The notes below the pieces were generated by a model, which worked only from the letters and a program-made list of their open reading frames with translations, was not told the DNA's origin and made no database searches. This document shows positions 55,183 to 63,231 of a stretch of DNA of 64,000 nt, one piece after another. The position numbers and the translations under genes were made by a program. Within the stretch, counting starts at the first letter, position 1. Each line of letters starts with the position of its first letter. Source of the stretch: JAKAIY01 sp963809385 (GTDB lineage Bacteria; Chloroflexota; Ktedonobacteria; Ktedonobacterales; JADMIN01); assembly GCA_963809385.1 (NCBI GenBank), contig CAWEJL010000014.1, positions 1-64,000 of the forward strand, written 5' to 3'.

Positions 55183-57054
55183 ATGGCAAGAGAGCAGCCG
55201 CCACGACCGGCGCCCTCGATGAGCGCGGGCGAGCCGACCGTGCTGCTGCCCGCGCCCGGCGCCAGCGAAGCGCGCGCCTCGCGACGCGGCGCCCACCTCT
55301 GGCCGCGCACGCTGCGCTGGCGGCTGATCGCGAGCTACGCGCTCGTCCTGCTGGTGACGCTGGCGGGGCTGGGCGTCGCGCTGAACGTCTTCATCTCGCG
55401 CACACTCTACGCCTCCGAGTTCACCTTCTTCCAGAGCGAGGCGGTCGCGGCTGTGGGCGCAACCCAGCCGCGCTTCGATGCGTTGACGCTCGGCCAGGCT
55501 CCCACATGCGCCGACGCCCTCTCATATGAGGAAGCTTTCCGCCAGGCCATCGCGCAGCCAATCGTCGCCTCGCATCCCGGCAGCATCCACGGCGTCTACC
55601 TGCTCGATGGAGCCGGGAACGTGCTCGCGCCACTCTCCGCGCAACTCACCGACAACGGCGCCGCGCCCTATCTCCAGAGGGGTCGGCTCCGCGCGCTGGA
55701 GCTCAAAGCATCCGGCATCTTTAACAACAGCGCGGCGAGCGCCAGCGGCTCGCGCCAGCTCGCCGACGTAGGCTACGTCGTCACGAACCGCGCGGCGCCG
55801 TATGGCGTCGAGTTGATCGCCTTGCGCTACTACACCGGCTCGCGCTGCGCGGGCTCTGCGCCCGCGGCGTTGGGCTACGTCGAGATCGTGACGACCTTCA
55901 GCCGCACGCAGGTCACCCTCGCCAGCCTGCGCACCGTCATCTTGCTGACACTCGTCGGCATCTTCGCAGTCGGCCTCCTGCTGGGCGGCCCGCTCATCTC
56001 CGCCGCGCTGGCCCCGCTCTCGCGCCTGACTCAAACCGCCCGGCGAGTCGCATCCGGTGACCTCAGCCACCGCGCGCGCCTCTCGCATAGTGACGATGAG
56101 GTTGGCCAGCTCGGCGCGGTGTTCGACGCCATGCTCGCGCGCATCGAAGGCGCGTTCGCCGCCACCCAGCGCTCCGAGGACCGCATGCGCCAGTTCATCG
56201 CCGACGCCTCGCACGAGCTGCGTACCCCACTCACCAGCATCCGCGGCTATACCGATGTGCTGCTGCGCGGCGCTAAAGACGATCCCGAAACGGCGGAGCG
56301 TGTGCTGCTGGCGACCAGGCGCGAGGCGGAGCGCATGTCGCGTCTGGTCGCTGACCTGCTGACGCTGGCCCGGCTCGATACATCGCGGCCCGCCGAGCGG
56401 CGCCCGGTAGACCTCGTCGCGCTGGCGGGTGAGTCGGTGGACCAAGCGCGCATCCTCGCTGGCGAGCGCCAGGTGCTGATGCGCACCGACGGGGCCGGGC
56501 CGCTGATAGCGCCCGGCGACCCCGACCAGCTCAAACAGGTGTTGCTGATTCTGCTGGACAACGCGCTAAAATATGGCCGTCAGGGGCCTAATGGCTGGGC
56601 GCGCCTGAGCGTGGCGCGGCGGCCCGGTGTGGCGATCATCGCCATCGAGGACAACGGCCCAGGCATCGCGCCGGAAGACCTGCCACACATCTTTGAGCGC
56701 TTCTACCGCGCCGAGCGGGCCGCGCGCGCGCGCCGCATGACCGGCGCTCCCGCGCCCGCCGCACCGCCGCAAGGCCCGGATGAGTCGGGCGGCAAAGCGG
56801 ATGGCAGCGGGTTAGGTCTCTCCATCGCGCAGGCCATCGCCCAGGCGCATGGCGGCTCGCTGACCGCGCGGAGCCAGCCCGGCGCCGGAACCACCTTCAC
56901 GCTCACCCTGCCCGCCGAGCCCAACCGCCCCACGCGCGGGCATCCCAGCTCCGCGAGCGCGCCCCCAGGCGGCCAGCCGCTCAGCCAGGGCGCTCAACCG
57001 CCTCGCCCGGCGGCTCTGGATCCCGCCGGGCGAGCGACGCGCCCAGGCGAATGA
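55183..57054 (+). CDS. Membrane sensor histidine kinase (HAMP-HisKA-HATPase)
   Basis: This is a 623-residue kinase with one helix at about 47-72, an extracytoplasmic sensor domain (about 73-245) with two Cys residues (in APTCADAL and GSRCAGS), a second helix at 250-275, HAMP, and HisKA with the phosphoacceptor His in FIADASHELRTPLTSIRGYTD. The ATP domain has LLDNALKYG, IEDNGPGIAPEDLPHIFERFYRA and DGSGLGLSIAQAIAQAHGG. A Pro/Ala-rich insert of about 30 residues separates the last two. The C-terminal 45 residues are disordered. It pairs with the OmpR-type regulator upstream. Its 3' end overlaps the convergent glycerate kinase gene by 74 bases. Confidence 0.95.
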   Translation: MAREQPPRPAPSMSAGEPTVLLPAPGASEARASRRGAHLWPRTLRWRLIASYALVLLVTLAGLGVALNVFISRTLYASEFTFFQSEAVAAVGATQPRFDALTLGQAPTCADALSYEEAFRQAIAQPIVASHPGSIHGVYLLDGAGNVLAPLSAQLTDNGAAPYLQRGRLRALELKASGIFNNSAASASGSRQLADVGYVVTNRAAPYGVELIALRYYTGSRCAGSAPAALGYVEIVTTFSRTQVTLASLRTVILLTLVGIFAVGLLLGGPLISAALAPLSRLTQTARRVASGDLSHRARLSHSDDEVGQLGAVFDAMLARIEGAFAATQRSEDRMRQFIADASHELRTPLTSIRGYTDVLLRGAKDDPETAERVLLATRREAERMSRLVADLLTLARLDTSRPAERRPVDLVALAGESVDQARILAGERQVLMRTDGAGPLIAPGDPDQLKQVLLILLDNALKYGRQGPNGWARLSVARRPGVAIIAIEDNGPGIAPEDLPHIFERFYRAERAARARRMTGAPAPAAPPQGPDESGGKADGSGLGLSIAQAIAQAHGGSLTARSQPGAGTTFTLTLPAEPNRPTRGHPSSASAPPGGQPLSQGAQPPRPAALDPAGRATRPGE

Positions 57055-58234
57055 GGCGCAGCGCGCGCTCAGTCGCGGCGGTCAGCAGCCGTCGCGCGTC
57101 GCGCATGCTCTCCGCCAGCGTCAGTGGCCCGTCCGCCAGCGGCATAGCCACATCCACGCCCAGCGCAGCCAGCGCCGCGCCATCCAGCGCGACAGCTCCC
57201 GCCAGCGCCACCACGCGCGCGCCCGCCGCCAGCGCCACCTCAGCGACCGCGCCTACCACCTTGCCATACGCTGTCTGCTCATCGAGCCGACCCTCGGCGG
57301 TGATAACCAGCGCCGCCCCGCGCAGCGCCTCCACCATGCCCAGCGTCTCCATGACCAGCCACGCGCCCGGCGTCAGCCGCGCGGAGGTAAAGGCCAGCAG
57401 CCCGGCGCCGAGGCCACCAGCGGCCCCCGCGCCCGGCGTCTCCGCCACCGCCCGCCCCAGGTCGCGCTGGCTGATCGCCGCGTAGCGCGCCAACGCGGCG
57501 TCCAGTTCCGCGACCTGCGCAGGCGTCGCGCCCTTCTGTGGCCCGTAGACCGCCGATGCCCCTTCCGGCCCGCAGAGGGGATTGCGCACATCACAGGCCG
57601 CCGTGATGCGTGTCCGCGTCAGACGTGGGTCCAGTCCTTTGATGTTGATGCGGTCGAGCCGCGCCAGCGCCGCGCCGCCCTGCTCCAGGTCAGCGCCGTT
57701 CGTGTCCAGCAGCCGCGCGCCCAGCGCCTGCGCCATGCCCGCGCCACCATCGTTCGTCGCGCTGCCGCCCAGGCCCAGGATGATCTCGTCGCAACCCGCG
57801 TCCAGCGCGCGCAGGATCAACTCGCCCACCCCGCGCGTCGTCGCTCGCGCCGGGTCACGCCGCTCCAGCGGGACGAGCGGCAGCCCTGCCGCCGCCGCCA
57901 TCTCGATCACCGCGACCGGCCCGCCCGCTGCCCCATCCTTGTCAGTGAACCGGCGCGGTCCCAGCATCCCCCATTCGGTCTGAATCCGTTCACCCAGCGG
58001 GCCGGTAACCTCAGCCGCTAGCAACCGCCCGCCAGTCGCCTCGACCAGCGCATGTGTCAAGCCTTCGCCGCCATCCGCGAGCGGGATGACGGCGATATTC
58101 GCGCCTGGCGCCACGCGGCGCGCGCCTTCAGCGATCGCCGCGCCCACCGCGACGGCGTCGAGGCTGCCCTTCAGGGCTTGCGGCGCGATGACGATCTTCA
58201 GCCCGTCCAGCGCATTCGCGTTCACCATAGCCAA
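56981..58234 (-). CDS. Glycerate kinase, GlxK/GarK type
   Basis: This 417-residue kinase phosphorylates glycerate (2-phosphoglycerate-forming type in this family). Family blocks: IVIAPQALKGSLDAVAVGAAI, IPLADGGEGLTHALVEATGG, EMAAAAGLPLVP, TRGVGELILRALDAGCDEIILGLGGSATNDGGAGMAQALGARLLD, DVRNPLCGPEGASAVYGPQKGA and ITAEGRLDEQTAYGKVV. The length is typical plus a short tail, which overlaps the histidine-kinase end in antisense. Start ATG 58234 or 58228. It may serve glyoxylate or serine metabolism; no partner gene is present. Confidence 0.93.
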   Translation of the reverse strand: MAMVNANALDGLKIVIAPQALKGSLDAVAVGAAIAEGARRVAPGANIAVIPLADGGEGLTHALVEATGGRLLAAEVTGPLGERIQTEWGMLGPRRFTDKDGAAGGPVAVIEMAAAAGLPLVPLERRDPARATTRGVGELILRALDAGCDEIILGLGGSATNDGGAGMAQALGARLLDTNGADLEQGGAALARLDRINIKGLDPRLTRTRITAACDVRNPLCGPEGASAVYGPQKGATPAQVAELDAALARYAAISQRDLGRAVAETPGAGAAGGLGAGLLAFTSARLTPGAWLVMETLGMVEALRGAALVITAEGRLDEQTAYGKVVGAVAEVALAAGARVVALAGAVALDGAALAALGVDVAMPLADGPLTLAESMRDARRLLTAATERALRLIRLGASLARRDPEPPGEAVERPG

Positions 58235-58269
58235 ATACGCCTATCCCCGCCGCGCGGAAAATGGAGTCC

Positions 58270-58620
58270 TCAGCCGGCGTGTGGCTCGCGGCGGGGCCAA
58301 ACGACCCCATCCACATCCTTGAGCGCCGTCAGCGCCACATCGTAACCAGCCATCTGCCCGGCGTAGGTGTTGATCTCCGGGCCACTCTGGCGCTCTTTCC
58401 AGGCCGTCAGACTCTTCTCCCGGTCGGAAACCACCTGCGTCCATATCTCGAAGTCACTCAGCTGCGCGCCCTGCTCCACGAGCAGGCTTGCCACGCCGCT
58501 CAACGCTTGCGCCTGACCCTGCCATTTCAGCCGGTCATCGCGCGTATCCGCGTACTGCGCCTCGGATTGCGCCCGCCGCGCCCACGCGCGCAGCCGCTCT
58601 ACCGTCTGCTCCCGATTCAT
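58270..58620 (-). CDS. Small helical hypothetical protein
   Basis: This is a 116-residue, mostly alpha-helical cytosolic protein (MNREQTVERLRAWARRAQSE, LKWQGQAQALSGVASLLVEQ, WTQVVSDREKSLTAWKERQS). No family is recognised. The gene is on the same strand as, and 35 bases upstream of, the glycerate kinase gene. Confidence 0.6.
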   Translation of the reverse strand: MNREQTVERLRAWARRAQSEAQYADTRDDRLKWQGQAQALSGVASLLVEQGAQLSDFEIWTQVVSDREKSLTAWKERQSGPEINTYAGQMAGYDVALTALKDVDGVVWPRREPHAG

Positions 58621-58692
58621 CGCCTGCTATACCTTCTTCCGCATTCGCGGTATACTGCGTCGTGTAGACAAGAGTCTTCCAGATTCACGCCC

Positions 58693-58944
58693 TCAGGGGA
58701 GAGAACGCAGCAGTTCCCACACAGCGCTGGCCTCGATCCGCCCTTCGAGCCGCTCGACGCCATCCACCGCGATAACGGGGATGCGATAGCGGTAGCGCTC
58801 GAATAGCTCGTCATCGCGCCGGATATCCATCTCGCGCAGGTCGAGTTCATGGTCGAAGTCCGCGAGGGCGTCTTCCAGGTACGCGCGCGCCTCATCGCAG
58901 AGGTGGCACCCCGCTTTCGCGTACAACATCACCACGTGTGACAC
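58693..58944 (-). CDS. Glutaredoxin-like (DUF836-type) thiol protein
   Basis: This 83-residue thioredoxin-fold protein starts VVMLYAKAGCHLCDEARAYLE, with CxxC active cysteines at about 13 and 16, and has the cis-Pro strand RIPVIAVDGVERLEG. It is the glutaredoxin-family group with CHLC that occurs beside ribonucleotide or sulfur genes in many bacteria, but nothing of that kind is nearby. It would act in thiol-disulfide exchange. No signal peptide. Confidence 0.9.
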   Translation of the reverse strand: MSHVVMLYAKAGCHLCDEARAYLEDALADFDHELDLREMDIRRDDELFERYRYRIPVIAVDGVERLEGRIEASAVWELLRSLP

Positions 58945-59215
58945 GGCGTGAAGACCTCGCTAGGGGGCCGGCGACTGGCCGCGCCCGGAGCTACGCGCCC
59001 CGCAACGCGGAGCGTTCTCAATAGCGATCTTAGCATACGCCGGGCGTGAGGGCAACGCGAGCGACTCCGCGGCGCCGCTGGAGCGAGCGTCAGAAAGAAT
59101 AGTGTGAGCGACGACGTAGTAAGAGACACAACACGGGGTGGCGGCGGCTCGTAGACTGGTAGAAGGTGGATGCGCGCGCCAGGCGCGGTTCCCGCGTCCG
59201 CCGGGAGGTGACCAC

Positions 59216-59662
59216 ATGACTGACAGAACTGAGCGACAGAAGCGCGACGAGGCCACCGAAGCGCGCGATCAGCTCACAGGGGCGTCCGATACGTCGCCCA
59301 CTGTTGAGCAAGCCGCTGAGCGGGAGGCCATCGCGCCTGAAGAGCGCGAGAACGAGGCGGCTCCGGCGCCTGCGCGCGCCGCCAAGCCCCGCCGCGCCAC
59401 CCGCAAAAACGCCGCGGGCAAACCGTCCCGCGCCGCCAAGCCATCCACGGTAAACCCGGAGACTGCGCTCGCCACTGAGGCCGCCCAGCGCGCGGTCGCG
59501 GTTATCGAGCTTGAGTCCCAGGGCTTCTCAGAAGACGAGGCCCTGCGTTTGATTGACATCTCGAAGCGAATGGAAAGTTCAAGCGAGGCGCGCGAAGCGC
59601 GCCGCCTCCGCTTCACGCGCTGGCTCGTCGAACAGGGCATCCTGGACGAGTTCTCCGCCTGA
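59216..59662 (+). CDS. Hypothetical protein with disordered N-terminus
   Basis: This 148-residue protein has a charged, Ala/Pro/Lys/Arg-rich disordered first 85 residues (TEARDQLTG, KPRRATRKNAAGKPSRAAKPS). A compact helical C-terminus follows (ALATEAAQRAVAVIELESQG, FSEDEALRLIDISKRMESSS, RRLRFTRWLVEQGILDEFSA) that resembles a UBA-like three-helix bundle. GGGAGGTGA precedes ATG 59216. Function unknown; the basic stretch could bind nucleic acid. Confidence 0.6.
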   Translation: MTDRTERQKRDEATEARDQLTGASDTSPTVEQAAEREAIAPEERENEAAPAPARAAKPRRATRKNAAGKPSRAAKPSTVNPETALATEAAQRAVAVIELESQGFSEDEALRLIDISKRMESSSEAREARRLRFTRWLVEQGILDEFSA

Positions 59663-59761
59663 TCGTCTGACGGTTAGATCGCTGCTATCATCGAGCGTCC
59701 CTGGGTGAAACAGCCAGCGTTCGCTCGCCATCATTCGCCAAGCCTATCACAGCGCTAAATC

Positions 59762-59802
59762 AAAAGGGAACGCATCCCGTTTCATGGGAAGCGTTCCCTT
59801 TT
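59762..59802. terminator. Bidirectional intrinsic terminator
   Basis: AAAAGGGAACGC and its complement surround a further ATCCC/GGGA pairing, giving T-runs on both strands. It separates the + gene ending at 59662 from the - gene ending at 59855. Confidence 0.8.
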
Positions 59803-59854
59803 GCGTGCGCCTGCGGTTACGTGATCGAGCGGGTCCGCGCTGGTTGGACTTCCG

Positions 59855-60094
59855 CTACATTCCCTGCCGCACGCGCGCCATCCGGGCCTCCGCCCGCTGC
59901 ACTGCCGACGCTGGCGCGCCGACTGGCTGCGCTTTGCCGATATAGCCGGAGCGCAGCTTTGTCCCCTCGCGCCAGTACGCATACCAGTAAGGCCCGTGTC
60001 CTGGGCCGCGCTTGCAGGTGCCGCATGTCGGCTTGCCACACTTGCGGAACTGCAGTTGATAGGTGATGTGCAAGTCTTTCGGTAGATTCGCCAT
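59855..60094 (-). CDS. DUF6788-family protein
   Basis: This is a 79-residue basic protein: TYQLQFRKCGKPTCGTCKRG, then GHGPYWYAYWREGTKLRSGYIGK. CGKPxCxxC gives a likely zinc knuckle. The GPYWYAYW...YIGK block matches DUF6788, small proteins common in Chloroflexota (from memory) and sometimes near transposases. Function unknown. ATG 60094. Confidence 0.7.
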   Translation of the reverse strand: MANLPKDLHITYQLQFRKCGKPTCGTCKRGPGHGPYWYAYWREGTKLRSGYIGKAQPVGAPASAVQRAEARMARVRQGM

Positions 60095-60502
60095 GTGACG
60101 CCGTATCCCCTCGCTTCATTCCAACCGCGTCGGCTCCGGCTGCCTGGCCGGCTCTGGCGCACATTTGCCCGCTCAACACAGGGCGCTGTTGTCCCTATAG
60201 ACGAACAGGCGGTGTTTGATTTGTCACCCTGGGACTTTCTGGCGCGATGGTCGCTTGGTGGGGGGTGCGACCCCAGTCACGCGCCGCCATGAAAGCCAAA
60301 ACGAGGGGGCCGCGTCGCTCGCCGCGCGCCAGCCCAAAAGTCCGACGTGGCGCCGCTACGTCCCCATCTCCACTCGCGATCTTTCTTCGCGCGCGCAGCG
60401 GCGCCGCATGCTACAATGGCGAAGCGAAGTCTCCGCCGCGACGGCGAGCGGAACGAATTGACGCGATCTGGCGTTCAGCGTGTATGCGCATGAGGGAGTG
60501 AG
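60095..60502. other. Intergenic region before TPR gene
   Basis: About 400 bases with no convincing gene on either strand; short Arg-rich open frames here look like chance products of GC-rich sequence. It should hold the promoters of the divergent DUF6788 and TPR genes, but no strong -10/-35 pair is clear. Confidence 0.4.
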
Positions 60503-61759
60503 ATGGAGCGGGAGTTTGAGCGGGAGCTCGTCACGGAGTACCTCCTCATCTCGCGCTATAGCGAGCCGCCCACCGACGCGACCGTGACCCAGGCGCTGTC
60601 ATCCGCTGGGCTGGGCGTCGCAGTGTACACGCCCGCGCCCCCGCGCGATCCCAGCGCGACACCGGGCCGTCGCGCCAGGGTGGGAACCTACACCATCCGC
60701 TCTGACGCAGGCGCTGGCCAGGCGAAGATCATCGTCGCCCGCTACGAAAGCCCCGCCCTTGACGGTATGGGAGAAACCGCCTTCAACCAGCTCACGCGGC
60801 GCCTTGGCGCGAATGACACGCAGACACTGCGCGTCGGCACGCTGGCGCTCGACACCCGCTTCACCGGCCCCTTCGCCGCCCCGATCGAGACACAGCGCTG
60901 GGCGCTCGGCGTCCTGCGAACGCTCGTCAGTCTGACCGAAGGCGCCGTGGTAGACCCGCAGGCCCAGACCTCATGGGGCGCGTCGCTGCTCGCCGCCGCG
61001 CTCACGAGCGGCCCGCGCGCGCATCTCACCATCCACAACGAAGCCTGGGGCGCAGACCGCCGCTGGCTGCACACCCACGGTCTGCTCAAATTCGGCAGGC
61101 CGGAGCTCGACCTCGCCGACATCCCTGTGGCGCTGGAGCCTGAAGCGCAGGCGCTGCTACTCGACGTGGCGGATAACCTGGCGCAGGGCGAGCAGCTGAG
61201 CGCCGGGCAGGAGATCACCCTCGATGAGCTGGGCGCGCTGGTCGCCCTCCCTGCCTCGCCCGACCTCGATCATCAGGCGGCGTGGGGACGGTTGCGACTC
61301 TGCGATGTCCCCACGCCGCCGCAACGACAGAGCGCAAGCGCGCGACTGCTCCTGGCGCGCATGGCGGTGGCCGAGGCCGAGCGCCTGCGGGAGAAGGGCG
61401 ACCTCGCGGGGGCGCTCGACGTAATCGAGCGCGCGCTGGCCGCCGACAGCGACGACAGCGAGGCGCTGGCGCTCAAGGCCCATATCCTGCTCGATGGCGG
61501 CCACTCACACGAAGCGCTGGAGCTGGGCGAGCTGATGGAACTGCGCAGGCCGGGAGAATATCGCGGCCCGCTCGTCATCGGGCTAGCGCTGATCGCCATC
61601 GGACGCTACCGCGAAGCGCTCCACGCGCTCGACCGCGCAATCGAGCGCGAGCCGGAGGCCGCCCAGGCCTACAGCGCGCGCGGTGAGGTCTACGCCCGCC
61701 TCGGCGATCAGCGTCTTGCCGCCGTTGACCGCGCCCGCGCCGTCTACCTTGGCGGCTAA
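60503..61759 (+). CDS. TPR-repeat protein
   Basis: This is a 418-residue cytosolic protein. The N-terminal 285 residues form an unrecognised alpha/beta domain (EYLLISRYSEPPTDATVTQALSSAGLGV, RWALGVLRTLVSLTEGAVVDPQAQTSWG), which resembles DUF4261-like proteins in general style only. Residues of about 290-415 carry three TPR repeats (AERLREKGDLAGALDVIERALAADSDDSEALALKAHILLDGG, LVIGLALIAIGRYREALHALDRAIEREPEAAQAYSARGEVYARLGD). It probably binds partner proteins. ATG 60503 has GGGAGTGAG upstream. Confidence 0.78.
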   Translation: MEREFERELVTEYLLISRYSEPPTDATVTQALSSAGLGVAVYTPAPPRDPSATPGRRARVGTYTIRSDAGAGQAKIIVARYESPALDGMGETAFNQLTRRLGANDTQTLRVGTLALDTRFTGPFAAPIETQRWALGVLRTLVSLTEGAVVDPQAQTSWGASLLAAALTSGPRAHLTIHNEAWGADRRWLHTHGLLKFGRPELDLADIPVALEPEAQALLLDVADNLAQGEQLSAGQEITLDELGALVALPASPDLDHQAAWGRLRLCDVPTPPQRQSASARLLLARMAVAEAERLREKGDLAGALDVIERALAADSDDSEALALKAHILLDGGHSHEALELGELMELRRPGEYRGPLVIGLALIAIGRYREALHALDRAIEREPEAAQAYSARGEVYARLGDQRLAAVDRARAVYLGG

Positions 61760-61795
61760 GGCCTCCGCGTCCGACGCCAGCTGGCGATACCGCGC

Positions 61796-61824
61796 TTGAC
61801 ATGCCGCCTGGTCAGCGTTACAAT
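61796..61824 (+). promoter_or_regulatory. Promoter of rplU-rpmA
   Basis: TTGACA (61796-61801) and TACAAT (61819-61824) are 17 bases apart, a near-consensus promoter. It leaves a leader of about 140 bases before the rplU ATG, long enough for autogenous control by L21. Confidence 0.8.
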
Positions 61825-61969
61825 CATAAGGCTGTGTTCTAAAACAGACGGTTTGTGCGCCCCATCTACCTCATCGCGTTCCATCGCGCCGCGCCACCCA
61901 CAATTGTCGTGCGGCGCCCGGCGCTGGCGGCGAGCGAGCGGCGCATGCTCGCAGGAGACATATCATATC

Positions 61970-62485
61970 ATGTACGCAGTGATCGAAACGGGGGGCAAGC
62001 AGTACCGCGTCAGCCCCGGCCAGACCGTCGAGGTGGAGCTGCTGCCGTCCGAGCCGGGGGCCACGGTCACGCTTGAGCGCGTGCTGATGGTCTCGACGGA
62101 TGACAAAACACTCGTCGGCCAGCCTGTCGTGCCCGGCGGCGCCGTCGTCGCCACCGTCATTGGCGAGGGACGCGGCAAGAAAGTCATCGTCTTCAAGTAC
62201 AAGTCCAAGAAGCGCTACCGCCGCACCACCGGCCACCGCCAGGACTACACCTACCTCACCGTCACCGACATCCAGGCTGACGGCGCGAGCGTCGTCTCCG
62301 ACGACGAGCGCCATCGCTACGAGCGTCAGGCCGAGCGCGCCGTGAACCGCTACGAGCGCAAGCTCATCGCGGCCTTCGAGGCGATCATTGGCCCAATCGC
62401 CTCTGAGCTTGGCGTCGCGCCCGAAGACGTGGATATTGTGGACATCGAGGACGAAGAGGCCGCAGGCGAGGGCGACGACAAGTAG
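61970..62485 (+). CDS. rplU: 50S ribosomal protein L21, extended C-terminus
   Basis: This is a 171-residue L21. The first 102 residues are a standard L21 (MYAVIETGGKQYRVSPGQTVEVELL, KVIVFKYKSKKRYRRTTGHRQDYTYLTVTDI), which binds 23S rRNA with L20. The remaining 70 residues are not part of normal L21: a charged helix region (RHRYERQAERAVNRYERKLIAAFEAIIG) and an acidic end (DVDIVDIEDEEAAGEGDDK). ATG 61970 is set by the family start. It is followed 116 bases later by rpmA, the usual pair. The leader has GCAGGAGAC before the start. Confidence 0.95.
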   Translation: MYAVIETGGKQYRVSPGQTVEVELLPSEPGATVTLERVLMVSTDDKTLVGQPVVPGGAVVATVIGEGRGKKVIVFKYKSKKRYRRTTGHRQDYTYLTVTDIQADGASVVSDDERHRYERQAERAVNRYERKLIAAFEAIIGPIASELGVAPEDVDIVDIEDEEAAGEGDDK

Positions 62486-62601
62486 CGCGCCTGTGACCGC
62501 GTCCAGCGCGCGCCTCGTCTAACATGTTGAAAAGCTGATGCGCGTGAACGCGCGCTTGATGAGCGCCGCGAGGCGCGCCTGAGAAAAGGGCGAACACTAC
62601 A

Positions 62602-62895
62602 ATGGCTCATAAAAAGGGCGTTGGCAGCTCGCGTAATGGACGCGACAGCAAGCCCAAGATGCTCGGCGTCAAGCGCTACGATGGCCAGCTCGTGCGTGCC
62701 GGGACAATCATCGTCCGCCAGCGCGGCACGCAATTCAACCCCGGCATCAACGTCGGCATTGGCCGCGACTATACCCTCTTCGCGAAGGTGGATGGCACAG
62801 TCAAGTTCGAGTGGGATAGCCGCACCAAAAAGCGTGTGACCATCCGCCCAATCGAAGCCGCCGCCATCGCGGAACCCGTCGCGGCGACGGCCTGA
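62602..62895 (+). CDS. rpmA: 50S ribosomal protein L27
   Basis: This 97-residue L27 begins MAHKKGVGSSRNGRDSKPKM, with no cleavable extension of the Staphylococcus type, and continues LGVKRYDGQLVRAGTIIVRQRGT and NPGINVGIGRDYTLFAKVDG. Its N-terminus reaches the peptidyl-transferase centre. It sits in an operon with rplU and ends at a GC-rich hairpin. Confidence 0.97.
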   Translation: MAHKKGVGSSRNGRDSKPKMLGVKRYDGQLVRAGTIIVRQRGTQFNPGINVGIGRDYTLFAKVDGTVKFEWDSRTKKRVTIRPIEAAAIAEPVAATA

Positions 62896-62918
62896 TTCGC
62901 CGCCATCACGCTCACGTC

Positions 62919-62956
62919 ACAGGGGGTGGACGCCACACCAGGCTGCCACCCCCTGT
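62919..62956 (+). terminator. Terminator of rplU-rpmA
   Basis: ACAGGGGGTGG and its perfect complement surround a 16-base loop, 24 bases after the rpmA stop, followed by TTGTG. The 335-base gap to the next gene otherwise holds only the downstream promoter. Confidence 0.7.
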
Positions 62957-63086
62957 TGTGCTACAACACACGAACATGCAATGCGGGACAAACCCGTACG
63001 GCGCCCATTCTGGCGTGCCCCCAACTCACCCTCGCTCCACGTCGTACTATGTGTGCGAGAGGTCTTGTAGGGCATCGCCCGCCGCG

Positions 63087-63115
63087 TTGCGAGCGTGGGC
63101 GGCGCGTGATATAGT
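63087..63115 (+). promoter_or_regulatory. Putative promoter of the PP2C gene
   Basis: TTGCGA (63087-63092) and TATAGT (63110-63115) are 17 bases apart, about 115 bases before the PP2C ATG. Confidence 0.55.
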
Positions 63116-63231
63116 TCCGCTGCGCACTGGCGCGCCACGCTCCCACATCATCTGGCCTCGGAGTCACACGATGGAGCGCGCCTCACCGGCGTCAACAACC
63201 TGATTTCCAGGCACGAGAGGTAGGGTTCCGC

